Assembly (NCBI RefSeq): GCF_014640255.1
Contig: NZ_BMGP01000001.1
Coordinates: 310,001 to 374,000, forward strand
DNA length: 64,000 nucleotides
Source of the DNA: Subtercola lobariae
Lineage (GTDB): Bacteria > Actinomycetota > Actinomycetes > Actinomycetales > Microbacteriaceae
Reading direction: 5' to 3'
Part shown: positions 1-9,018 of the stretch, piece after piece
How positions within the stretch are numbered: the first letter of the stretch is position 1
How the letters are laid out: each line of letters begins with the position of its first letter
The notes under the pieces: generated by a model
Told to the model about the DNA's origin: nothing
Database searches by the model: none
The model's input: only the letters and a program-made list of their open reading frames with translations
Translations under genes and position numbers: made by a program

Positions 1-1283
1 GTCGCACGCCGGCCACTACGCAGCTGCTCAAAGACGCGTGGCCCGAGATTCTCGAAGCTGTCGAGAAGGCTCGGCGAAGTGCGTGGCTCGTGGTGTACAC
101 GGCGAGTGTGCGGGGGCTCGAGGGTGACGTGCTCACGCTCAGCTTTCCGAGCGAGAACGATGTGGCGAGCTTCAAGCAGCAGCAGACTCCGGGCCAAGGT
201 GTCAGCGAGGTGTTGCGGCAGGCGATCGTCGACATCATCGGCGTGCGCGTTAAGTTCATCGCCCGCGTCGACTCGTCGGGTGGGGCGCCTGCGGCGCAGC
301 CCGCTGTTGCTTCGGCACCGGTCGCTGCTCCCTCTGTGGTGGCCCCGCCGGTGGCGTCGCCTCCTGTTGCGGCGCCGAAAGCGCCGCGACCCGTCACTGG
401 CCAACCCGTCACTGGCCGCCCCACCGCTAGCCGCACGGTGCCCAGACAGGCCGAGGCCGCCCCAGCAGCAGGTGGCTCAACGACGTCGTGGCCGACCGTT
501 GCCATTCCCATGTCGGCGCCCGAGCCCGGTGACGAGCCGGTGCGCGCGGGTGTGATCGCCGCGGGCATCCCGCTGCAGAGCGACGCTGCCCATGGTTCGG
601 CAGAGCGGGGTGTGGCAGACCGGGGTGCGACGGCCCAGGCTTCGGCAGAGCGAGGTGCGACGGCCCAGGGTATGGCAGAGCGAGGCGTCGCCGAGCGAGG
701 TGGCGTTGCGCCGGCCGGTGCCGAGCAGATTCCTGAAGACATTCCCGAGAGCCCGATAGCTGAATACGACGAGGGTGCCGGCTGGTATGTTCCGGGCGAT
801 GACATTCCGCTCGGCGATGGGCCTACCGATGTCGACCCGTCAGATTTTCTCCCGGTGGGGCCGCGCGGCGTAGGTGCGCAGACGTTGGCGACCGCTGAAA
901 CGTCTGGCCGGGCATCCGGTGGCCCTGTCTGGCTCGACACGTCGAGCAACGGTGAGTCTGCCGCTCCTGCCGAGCCCTTCACATCGAGCCGCCCCGAGTC
1001 TGCCGCGGCTGCCGCCATCGCGGCGCCCCCCGCCGCGCCTGCCCGCGCCGAGATGGCGCAGCCCGGCGCTGCCGCGACGACACCGAACGCGGCACCGGCC
1101 CCACGCGACCGGGCTCCGCAGCGAGCCGAGCGAGCAACGCCTGACCGCCCGATGCCGCGTTTCGGCGAGAAGCAGCGGTACGGCGAAGCAGTCGTGCGCG
1201 AGATTCTCGGCGCGAGTTTCATCGAAGAACGCCCCGTCGCCCCGCGCCCCGCGCCAGGCGCCGGCCCAGGCCGGGAGGGCTAG
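1..1283 (+). CDS. dnaX: DNA polymerase III subunit gamma/tau, C-terminal part (5' truncated by window)
   Basis: The frame is open from base 3 and runs into the left edge, so only the C-terminal region of the clamp-loader subunit is present. The first ~85 visible residues form the small folded domain seen in actinobacterial DnaX proteins (a Trp-rich segment LLKDAWPEILEAVEKARRSA, then SFPSENDVASFKQ). The rest is Ala/Pro/Glu-rich low complexity with an internal AERG/ATAQ peptide repeat encoded around 590-720, ending in a short conserved-looking helix (YGEAVVREILGASF). The stop lies 3 nt before recR, and dnaX-recR adjacency is a widely conserved order that supports the call. The clamp-loader ATPase domains themselves are outside the window. 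An internal GTG at 90 is not a real start. Confidence 0.88.
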   Translation, partial: RTPATTQLLKDAWPEILEAVEKARRSAWLVVYTASVRGLEGDVLTLSFPSENDVASFKQQQTPGQGVSEVLRQAIVDIIGVRVKFIARVDSSGGAPAAQPAVASAPVAAPSVVAPPVASPPVAAPKAPRPVTGQPVTGRPTASRTVPRQAEAAPAAGGSTTSWPTVAIPMSAPEPGDEPVRAGVIAAGIPLQSDAAHGSAERGVADRGATAQASAERGATAQGMAERGVAERGGVAPAGAEQIPEDIPESPIAEYDEGAGWYVPGDDIPLGDGPTDVDPSDFLPVGPRGVGAQTLATAETSGRASGGPVWLDTSSNGESAAPAEPFTSSRPESAAAAAIAAPPAAPARAEMAQPGAAATTPNAAPAPRDRAPQRAERATPDRPMPRFGEKQRYGEAVVREILGASFIEERPVAPRPAPGAGPGREG

Positions 1284-1286
1284 AGC

Positions 1287-1886
<600 letters not shown>

Positions 1887-1897
1887 GGCGGGGCGAC

Positions 1898-3838
1898 ATG
1901 GGTTGGCGTCCGCCGGTTCCCGGCCAGCCCATCGGGCCCGCCGGGGCGCCCGAGCCTGCTAGTCAATCCGAGCCGGCCGGCTCGCCTGAGGCCGCCGATC
2001 CACTCGAGCCCGCCGGGGCGCCCGAGCCCGCCGGGGCGCCCGAGCCCGCCGGGGCGCCCGAGCCCGCCGGCCCGCGCGAGGCCGCCGATCCACTCGAGCC
2101 CGCCGGGGCGCCCGAGCCCGCCGACACCCTCGCGCCCACCGCAGACGACCCGCACCCGCTCGGCGACCCCACCGTGCTCGCCGCCTTCTGGCGCTACGAG
2201 CGCGCGCTGATGACCAACGACATCCCAGAACTCGACGAGCTGTTCGCAACAAGCCCGCTCACCGTGCGCAGCGAGGCGGGTTCTGCCCTCGTCGGGCATC
2301 ACGCCATAGCCGCGTTCCGCGCCGGCCGGCCCGCCGTTCCTCAGCGCTATCTGCGCCGCGTGCACGTGCGCCCCATCGACGCGAATGCAGCCGTAATCGT
2401 GGCCGAATCGATTCGCAACGACAACGGAACCGGCAGCCAGACCCAACTCTGGCAACGTGCCGACGAGCACTCACCCTGGGCCGTCACGGTCGCTCACGTT
2501 TCCACTGTTCCGGGCGTGCAGTTCGGCGGGCACGAACTCACCGCCGCCGAAGAACGCGCCATCTGGGCGACGCCCGCCTCGCGCCGTCCACTCGTGGAGT
2601 CGGAGGCGTACCCGGGCAACGGTTCGAGCGTCGGGCCGCTGGCGGGCATCCGCGTCGCCGTGAAAGACCTGTTCGCCATCGCAGGCGAGACCATCGGCGC
2701 CGGAAACCCCGCGTTCGCCGCCGGCCGTGCGCCCGAATCTGAAACCGCCCCCGCTGTGCAGGCCCTCATCGACGCGGGCGCCGAGATCACGGGGCTCGCC
2801 CAGACCGACGAGCTCGCCTTCTCCATCGCCGGAACGAACGTGCACTTCGGCACCCCACCGAACCCAGCGGCTCCGGGGCGCATCTCGGGCGGATCGACCA
2901 GCGGCCCCGCGTCAGCGGTCGCTCTCGGGCTCGCCGACCTTGGGCTCGGCACCGATACCGCCGGCTCGATTCGGGTTCCGGGCTCGTACACGGGCCTCTA
3001 CGGGCTGCGCACCACGCACAACGCCGTCTCGCGCTCGGGTCTGGTCGGCCTCGCGCCGAGCTTCGACACCGTGGGGCTGCTGGCCCGCGAGCTTCCCACG
3101 CTCGAGCGGGGCGTTCTGGCGCTGCTGGCGACGGGCGAGCGGATGCCCGTGGCCCCCATCTCACCCGCCATCGAATCGGCGTCCGCCGCCCCTGCCACCT
3201 CCGCCGCGCCCGCGACCGACACCGCCCACCCCGAACCCATCACGCGCATCCTCATCGACCCGGGGCTCGTCGCCCTCGCCGACCCCGACGCGCAGCTCAC
3301 GTTCGAGGCCGCCGTTCGCGCCCTGGCGCTGAACTCGGGCGCAACCGTCGAGGTCGCTGCCGCAGCGTCAGCCTTTGCCGCAGAAGATCTCGAGCAGTGG
3401 TTCGATGCCTTCCGCGTCGTGCAGCAGTTCGAGGCCTGGGCCGAAGACGGCGATTTCGTCACCGCCAACCCCGGCGCCCTCGACCCGGCCATCGCGGCGA
3501 GGTTCGCCGCGGCATCCACTCTCACCGAGCAGGCTGCGACGGATGCCCGTGCCACCCTTGCCCGCGCGACCGCCGCCCTCGAGGCCGCCGTCGCGCCCGG
3601 CACTGCGCTCGCGCTGCCCTCGACCTCGTCGCCCGCACCGAAGATCGGGGCCGACCCCACCGAAATCGAACGGATTCGAGCGGCCACCCTACGCCTCACC
3701 TGCCTCGCATCACTCTCGGGCCTGCCGGCGTTCACTCTGCCCTACGGGCGCGTCGGCACCCTGCCCGTCGGGCTCTGCCTGCTCGGCTCCCGGGGCGCCG
3801 ACCTCGCCCTGCTCGCACTCGCTCGCCCCCGCGCGTAG
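1898..3838 (+). CDS. Amidase with an N-terminal AtzH-like (SnoaL-fold) domain and a GAPEPA repeat leader
   Basis: A fused protein of 646 residues. Residues ~1-85 are a Pro/Ala/Glu leader made of GAPEPA hexapeptides. Residues ~90-210 look like the AtzH/DUF3225 small domain (DPTVLAAFWRYERALMTND ... WAVTVAHVSTVPG). The rest is an amidase-signature hydrolase with the catalytic Lys in VAVKDLFAIAG, the Ser-rich GGSTSGPASAVALG and the nucleophile region GTDTAGSIRVPGSYTGLYG, consistent with a Ser-cisSer-Lys triad. In s-triazine and allophanate-type pathways AtzH and amidases AtzE/AtzF are separate or partner proteins, so a carbamoyl or N-carboxy-urea type substrate is possible but unproven. The ATG has an AAGGCGGGGCG Shine-Dalgarno region and lies 11 nt after recR. 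The true start could lie after the repeat leader. Confidence 0.8.
   Translation: MGWRPPVPGQPIGPAGAPEPASQSEPAGSPEAADPLEPAGAPEPAGAPEPAGAPEPAGPREAADPLEPAGAPEPADTLAPTADDPHPLGDPTVLAAFWRYERALMTNDIPELDELFATSPLTVRSEAGSALVGHHAIAAFRAGRPAVPQRYLRRVHVRPIDANAAVIVAESIRNDNGTGSQTQLWQRADEHSPWAVTVAHVSTVPGVQFGGHELTAAEERAIWATPASRRPLVESEAYPGNGSSVGPLAGIRVAVKDLFAIAGETIGAGNPAFAAGRAPESETAPAVQALIDAGAEITGLAQTDELAFSIAGTNVHFGTPPNPAAPGRISGGSTSGPASAVALGLADLGLGTDTAGSIRVPGSYTGLYGLRTTHNAVSRSGLVGLAPSFDTVGLLARELPTLERGVLALLATGERMPVAPISPAIESASAAPATSAAPATDTAHPEPITRILIDPGLVALADPDAQLTFEAAVRALALNSGATVEVAAAASAFAAEDLEQWFDAFRVVQQFEAWAEDGDFVTANPGALDPAIAARFAAASTLTEQAATDARATLARATAALEAAVAPGTALALPSTSSPAPKIGADPTEIERIRAATLRLTCLASLSGLPAFTLPYGRVGTLPVGLCLLGSRGADLALLALARPRA
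1936..2124 (+). repeat. 18-bp GAPEPA coding repeat and a 46-bp duplication
   Basis: Units of GCCGGGGCGCCCGAGCCC are repeated in phase and encode GAPEPA. A longer block beginning GAGGCCGCCGATCCACTCGA occurs at about 1988 and again at about 2078, 90 bp apart. The copy number could vary between strains by slippage without shifting the frame of the amidase. Confidence 0.85.
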
Positions 3839-3960
3839 CCGTGGGCATCACCTCGCTCTGTTCGTCGGCCGGGGCCAGCTCGCCCGACCCCGCGCGTAGC
3901 TGCGGCCGTCACCTTGCTGGGATTGCCGGCGGGGCCCAGCTCGCCGGGCCCCGCGAGCGT
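3827..3960. repeat. Imperfect 61-bp tandem duplication overlapping the amidase stop codon
   Basis: CCCCGCGCGTAGC occurs at 3827-3839 and again at 3888-3900, and a CCCCGCG remnant starts near 3949, giving a 61-bp period. The intervening sequence is also similar (for example GGGGCCAGCTCGCC and GGGGCCCAGCTCGCC). The copies contain the last codons and TAG of the amidase gene, so the 3' end was duplicated and then diverged. Confidence 0.65.
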
Positions 3961-4193
3961 ACTCGCCTCGCGGTCACCGGCGCGCGGCACCACCCGCCGA
4001 CACCCGTTCGTGCGCAGCACAGATCGCCCCCGCCTACAATTAGTAGTCGACTTCATCCATCTGTCGCCACCGCGATCAGCGATTCTGTGCGGCAACCCTC
4101 TGCACCGCGAACTCTGATCCCCTGCGAACCACGCGAAAGTAACACCCCGAAACCCAGCACCGCACCCCGCACCAACCCCCAGGAGTACACCCC
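3839..4193. other. 355-bp intergenic region upstream of lysC
   Basis: The left third is the degenerate 61-bp repeat. A possible -10 box TACAAT lies at 4035-4040 without a convincing -35 box. The last bases hold the CCAGGAG ribosome-binding site of lysC (around 4180). No ORF with coding character and no RNA gene was recognised here. Confidence 0.5.
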
Positions 4194-5561
4194 GTGGCCT
4201 TGATCGTTCAGAAGTACGGCGGATCATCCGTCGCCGACGCCGAGAGCATCAAACGCGTGGCCAAGCGCATCGTCGAAACCCGCAAGGCGGGCAATGAGGT
4301 CGTCGTCGCTGTGAGCGCCATGGGCGACACCACCGACGAACTGCTCGACCTCGCCCACCAGGTCACCCCCATTCCGCATCCCCGCGAACTCGACATGCTG
4401 CTCACCGCGGGCGAGCGCATCTCCATGGCGCTGCTGGCCATGTCGATTCGCAGCATGGGTCACGACGCCCGCTCGTTCACCGGCAGCCAGGCCGGCATGA
4501 TCACGGATGCTCGGCACGGCCAAGCCCGCATCGTCGACGTGACCCCCGGCCGAGTTCGAAGCGCTCTCGACGAAGGCGCCATCGCCATCGTCGCCGGCTT
4601 TCAGGGCTTCAACCGTGGCACCGGCGACATCACCACCCTCGGTCGCGGCGGATCAGACACTACTGCCGTCGCCCTCGCCGCAGCCCTCGGCGCCGACGTC
4701 TGCGAGATCTACACCGACGTAGACGGTATCTTTACAGCCGACCCGCGTGTCGTGCCCCGCGCCCACAAGATCGATCGCATCTCGAGCGAAGAAATGCTCG
4801 AACTGGCGGCAAACGGGGCCAAAGTTCTTTATATTCGCGCAGTGGAATATGCCCGCCGGCACGGTGTGACCCTTCACGTTCGCTCGTCGTTCAACAACAA
4901 TGAAGGCACCATCGTCTTCAACGAGCTGGCTCCGGATGCCGCCGGGCAGGCCGGTTCGGGCGCGAGCGGCGGGCCGGGCATCCCGAACCTCGGCACCACC
5001 CCCCAAACGGCAGAACTACCTTCAGAGAACAGCGAGAAATCCGTGGAAGAGCCACTCATCGCCGGCGTCGCCGCCGACCTCAGCGAAGCGAAGATCACCG
5101 TGGTGGGCGTGCCCGATATTCCGGGTAAGGCTGCGCAGATCTTCAACATCGTCGCCAAGACCGGCGCGAACATCGACATGATCGTGCAGAACGTGTCGGC
5201 TGCGGCCACCGGGCTCACCGACATCTCGTTCACGCTGCCGAAGTCAGACGGGCAGCAGGTGTTGCAGACGCTCACCTCGTCGCAGCCCGAGGTGGGGTTC
5301 TCGTCGCTGCAGTACGACGACCAGATCGGCAAGCTCGCGCTGGTGGGCGCCGGAATGCGCACCAACGCCGGCGTCTCGGCGAAGCTCTTCACCGCCCTCT
5401 ACGAGGCCGGCATCAACATCGAGATGATCTCCACCAGCGAGATCCGCATCTCGGTGGTCACGCGCGCCGACACCGTGAACGACGCCCTGCGCGTGGTGCA
5501 CACGGCCTTCGGCCTCGACTCCGACACCGAGGCGGTCGTGCACGGCGGCACCGGCCGCTAA
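4194..5561 (+). CDS. lysC: Aspartate kinase (lysine/threonine pathway)
   Basis: Phosphorylates aspartate, the first step towards lysine, threonine, methionine and diaminopimelate. At 455 residues it is somewhat longer than the usual ~420. The N-terminal kinase domain starts with [20 protein letters not shown] and contains [19 protein letters not shown] and [13 protein letters not shown]. Two ACT regulatory domains occupy the C-terminal half ([18 protein letters not shown] and [19 protein letters not shown]). A Gly/Pro/Ser-rich linker of about 35 residues (around residues 250-282) separates kinase and ACT parts and accounts for the extra length. The start is a GTG with AGGAG ten bases upstream. 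asd follows downstream but is separated by an oppositely oriented gene. Confidence 0.96.
   Translation: MALIVQKYGGSSVADAESIKRVAKRIVETRKAGNEVVVAVSAMGDTTDELLDLAHQVTPIPHPRELDMLLTAGERISMALLAMSIRSMGHDARSFTGSQAGMITDARHGQARIVDVTPGRVRSALDEGAIAIVAGFQGFNRGTGDITTLGRGGSDTTAVALAAALGADVCEIYTDVDGIFTADPRVVPRAHKIDRISSEEMLELAANGAKVLYIRAVEYARRHGVTLHVRSSFNNNEGTIVFNELAPDAAGQAGSGASGGPGIPNLGTTPQTAELPSENSEKSVEEPLIAGVAADLSEAKITVVGVPDIPGKAAQIFNIVAKTGANIDMIVQNVSAAATGLTDISFTLPKSDGQQVLQTLTSSQPEVGFSSLQYDDQIGKLALVGAGMRTNAGVSAKLFTALYEAGINIEMISTSEIRISVVTRADTVNDALRVVHTAFGLDSDTEAVVHGGTGR
5043..5561 (+). CDS. Internal start for the aspartokinase beta (regulatory) subunit
   Basis: In Corynebacterium and relatives lysC also makes a beta subunit from an in-frame internal GTG, giving an alpha2beta2 enzyme. 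Here an in-frame GTG at 5043 begins [18 protein letters not shown], aligned with the known beta start, and would yield 172 residues comprising only the two ACT domains. A purine-rich AGAGAACAGCGAGAAA stretch precedes it as a possible ribosome-binding site. The second product is inferred from position and family knowledge, not shown. Confidence 0.55.
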   Translation: MEEPLIAGVAADLSEAKITVVGVPDIPGKAAQIFNIVAKTGANIDMIVQNVSAAATGLTDISFTLPKSDGQQVLQTLTSSQPEVGFSSLQYDDQIGKLALVGAGMRTNAGVSAKLFTALYEAGINIEMISTSEIRISVVTRADTVNDALRVVHTAFGLDSDTEAVVHGGTGR

Positions 5562-5598
5562 CGCGCCGCCCCACCCCGGCCGCTAACGCGCCGCCCCC
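5551..5598. repeat. 25-bp direct repeat across the lysC stop codon
   Basis: CCGGCCGCTAACGCGCCGCC occurs at 5551 and again at 5576. The first copy includes the lysC TAA, so the last codons and stop have been duplicated, as at the amidase 3' end. Confidence 0.8.
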
Positions 5599-5600
5599 GC

Positions 5601-5623
5601 CGCGCCGCGCTCGACGCGGCGCG
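5601..5623. terminator. GC-rich hairpin between convergent lysC and the CPBP gene
   Basis: CGCGCCGCG (5601-5609) and CGCGGCGCG (5615-5623) form a perfect 9-bp stem with a 5-nt loop. There is no U-tract, so this is a terminator-like hairpin of the kind common in high-GC actinobacteria, not a canonical intrinsic terminator. Confidence 0.4.
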
Positions 5624-5763
5624 ATTGCCCCAAAAGCGCGCTATCACGAGCCTTAGCGGCCCTTTGCGTCAAACCGCGAGGCCTGCCAAGGGTGCGGCAC
5701 GCCGGTGGCGCTGCCGGGTGCCCGCACCCGCACCACCGCCACCACCACCGCCACCACGGAGCG

Positions 5764-6657
5764 TCAGCTCGCCGCGAGCAGCGCCAGCACGCTCGACGCG
5801 TTGAACAGAATGTGCGCCACGATGCCCGCCCCGAGCCGCCCCGTCGACACGGCGAGCCTCGCGTTGATCAGCCCGAGAAACAGCGTCGACCCACCCAGCG
5901 CGAGCGCCGACGCCCACGACGACGACTCGTACAGATGCAGCGCGGCGAACACCACCGCACTCAGTACGATCGCGGTCGTGTTCGCGACCCGCACTCGGGC
6001 GGCGTCGACCGCGTAGCCGGCCGCATCCACTGCCCCAGGCGAGCTGCGTAAGACTCGGTTGCGGATGCCCCGCAGCACCAACCCCCGAAAGAATACCTCT
6101 TCAACAAAAGGCCCGATCAGGCACGCGAAGAGCAGGGCGTTGAGCACGATCCAGAAGGTGTCGGAGTCGAGCGTCAGATTGCCCTGCACGGGCGTATCGC
6201 CCGCCAGCCGCTGTGCCATCGCCGCGAAGAACACCGCGATCGCCTTCGCCGCGAACGCCGCGCCGAGCCCGAGAGCGAGGTCGATCCACCGGAAGCGCAG
6301 CCCGAGATCGGTGGCGAGCGACCCCGATCCGCGCCGCCGCACCACGAGTACCACCACGCCGAACATCGCGCCATACCCCAGCACGTTCGTCACGAATTGC
6401 GCCGCACTCGAGTTCGAAATCACGCCAAATATGTAGAGTGCCACCCCCGCCGCGAGCGCAACAACGAACGCCACCAGCCCCACGACACTGCTCGGGATGC
6501 CCCACCGCACCACATACCCCGGCATCGCCGCGCCGTGCCGCACTGCTCCGGCGCCCGCCTCTGCCTCGGCCTGCGGCAGCCCCTCGGGCGGCGCTGAGCC
6601 CGCCCTCGCATCGTGCGCTTGGCCGTGCTCCCCGTCTTCACCCGGCATTTCGCTCAT
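5764..6657 (-). CDS. CPBP family intramembrane glutamic endopeptidase (CAAX/Abi-type)
   Basis: A multi-spanning membrane protein of 297 residues after a ~45-residue polar N-terminus. The diagnostic motifs of the CPBP (CAAX protease/bacteriocin-processing) family are present: EEVFFRGLVLRGI (EExxxR), FAALHLYES (FxxxH) and a final HILFNASSVLALL (HxxxN). The glutamates and histidines needed for catalysis are intact. It lies on the minus strand between lysC and asd, which normally sit together in actinobacteria. The substrate is unknown; family members process prenylated proteins, bacteriocins or regulatory membrane proteins. Confidence 0.88.
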   Translation of the reverse strand: MSEMPGEDGEHGQAHDARAGSAPPEGLPQAEAEAGAGAVRHGAAMPGYVVRWGIPSSVVGLVAFVVALAAGVALYIFGVISNSSAAQFVTNVLGYGAMFGVVVLVVRRRGSGSLATDLGLRFRWIDLALGLGAAFAAKAIAVFFAAMAQRLAGDTPVQGNLTLDSDTFWIVLNALLFACLIGPFVEEVFFRGLVLRGIRNRVLRSSPGAVDAAGYAVDAARVRVANTTAIVLSAVVFAALHLYESSSWASALALGGSTLFLGLINARLAVSTGRLGAGIVAHILFNASSVLALLAAS

Positions 6658-6699
6658 GCTCGCACCCTACCCGGGCATCCACTGCCCGACGCTTGGTAA

Positions 6700-7896
<1,197 letters not shown>

Positions 7897-8069
7897 CCTT
7901 CGCGCCCCCGCCGCGCCCGCCTCACCCGCAGCGCAGCGCGCTGCAATCGCTGCTCTCGGGTAGCATCGTCGGCGGGCCCAGGTCACGGGTGCGGCGCACC
8001 CACGTGCGATCGACAGCAACCCGCAAAGAGCATCTGGCCGCGGATGCCCGCGCGCGACACAACAGACGC

Positions 8070-8591
8070 ATGACCGACTTCAGCGACCCGCAGACCGCCC
8101 ATGTGCGTCTGACGAATTCCGAACGCGACGAGGCAGTGGCGCAGCTGAACGCCAACCTGCGCGAAGGCCGCCTCGACGAAGCCGAATTCGTGAAACGGTC
8201 GGCCGCCGTGCGCTCAGCGGTGACGCGGGGCGATCTCGCGCCTCTCTTCAACGATCTGCCGGTGCAGCAGCCGCACGCGTCGACCCCGCCGCCGCAGCAG
8301 CCGTACGCGGCCCCGCCGACTTCGCCCTCAGAGTTCGGCGCAGCGGGCTACGGGCCGCCGAGCATCCACTCGCCCGGCGACTCAGGCTCGGGCCGCAGAG
8401 GCCCGCTCGGGGGAGCCGTCGGCACGGTGGCCGTGTCGATTTCGCCGTTCGTCGCGCTGATCTTGTTTCTGATCACCGGCGCACTCGGCGGCTGGACGTA
8501 CAGCTGGCTCTGGTTTCTGCTCGTTCCCATCACCGCCATCATCGTTTACGCCGGAGGTACCCGCGACTCGGGGCGCAACCGCTACCGCTGA
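8070..8591 (+). CDS. DUF1707 domain protein with C-terminal membrane segments
   Basis: The N-terminal ~55 residues match DUF1707 (VRLTNSERDEAVAQLNANLR, then GRLDEAEFVKRSAAVRSAVT and ending LFNDLP), a short domain in many actinobacterial membrane proteins of unknown role. A Pro/Gln-rich linker follows, then two hydrophobic segments (VAVSISPFVALILFLITGAL and WLWFLLVPITAIIVYAGG). The ATG at 8070 begins MTDFSDPQ, close to the domain. The frame is open back to a GTG at 7989, so a 27-residue longer form is possible. Confidence 0.75.
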   Translation: MTDFSDPQTAHVRLTNSERDEAVAQLNANLREGRLDEAEFVKRSAAVRSAVTRGDLAPLFNDLPVQQPHASTPPPQQPYAAPPTSPSEFGAAGYGPPSIHSPGDSGSGRRGPLGGAVGTVAVSISPFVALILFLITGALGGWTYSWLWFLLVPITAIIVYAGGTRDSGRNRYR

Positions 8592-8679
8592 CGCAGACCG
8601 CGTTCGCGCGGCAGCACCCCCCATTCGAGGCACTCGAGGGCTAGCATAGTGAGCTTCACTCAACTAGGCTTCACTCTCG

Positions 8680-9018
8680 ATGATTACTTTTCTTGCCTGG
8701 GTGCTGGGGGTCGGCGCTTTGTGGTGTGGTGTATCTGTTGGTGTCGCACTTCTGGTGGGGCGGATGCTCGCGCTCAGCTCAGCCCGCGACGCAGCTACCG
8801 TTGCGGCACGCGACGAAGCCCGCCATGCAGCCCGCCCTGCAGCCCGTGACGACACCGCGAATCCGCTGAGCGCGGTACATTGTGTGAATGACCGTGCAGC
8901 TGCCTCCCCTGTGCCGGCAGACGTCTCACTTCCGGCTGGGGTGACGCCGGCATGGCAGCAGCGGCAGATCAACCGGGTCAACGGCCCGCCACCATCCAAG
9001 CACCAACCCAGTCGCTGA
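8680..9018 (+). CDS. Small single-pass membrane protein of unknown function
   Basis: 112 residues with one strong N-terminal membrane segment (ITFLAWVLGVGALWCGVSVG) and an Ala/Arg-rich, probably cytoplasmic tail. No family was recognised. A TAGGCT -10-like box at 8665-8670 lies only 9 nt before the ATG, which would make the mRNA nearly leaderless. The 3' end overlaps the start of the GGDEF-EAL gene by 67 nt in another frame, so the two may be translationally linked. Its reality rests on the membrane segment and promoter spacing only. Confidence 0.45.
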   Translation: MITFLAWVLGVGALWCGVSVGVALLVGRMLALSSARDAATVAARDEARHAARPAARDDTANPLSAVHCVNDRAAASPVPADVSLPAGVTPAWQQRQINRVNGPPPSKHQPSR

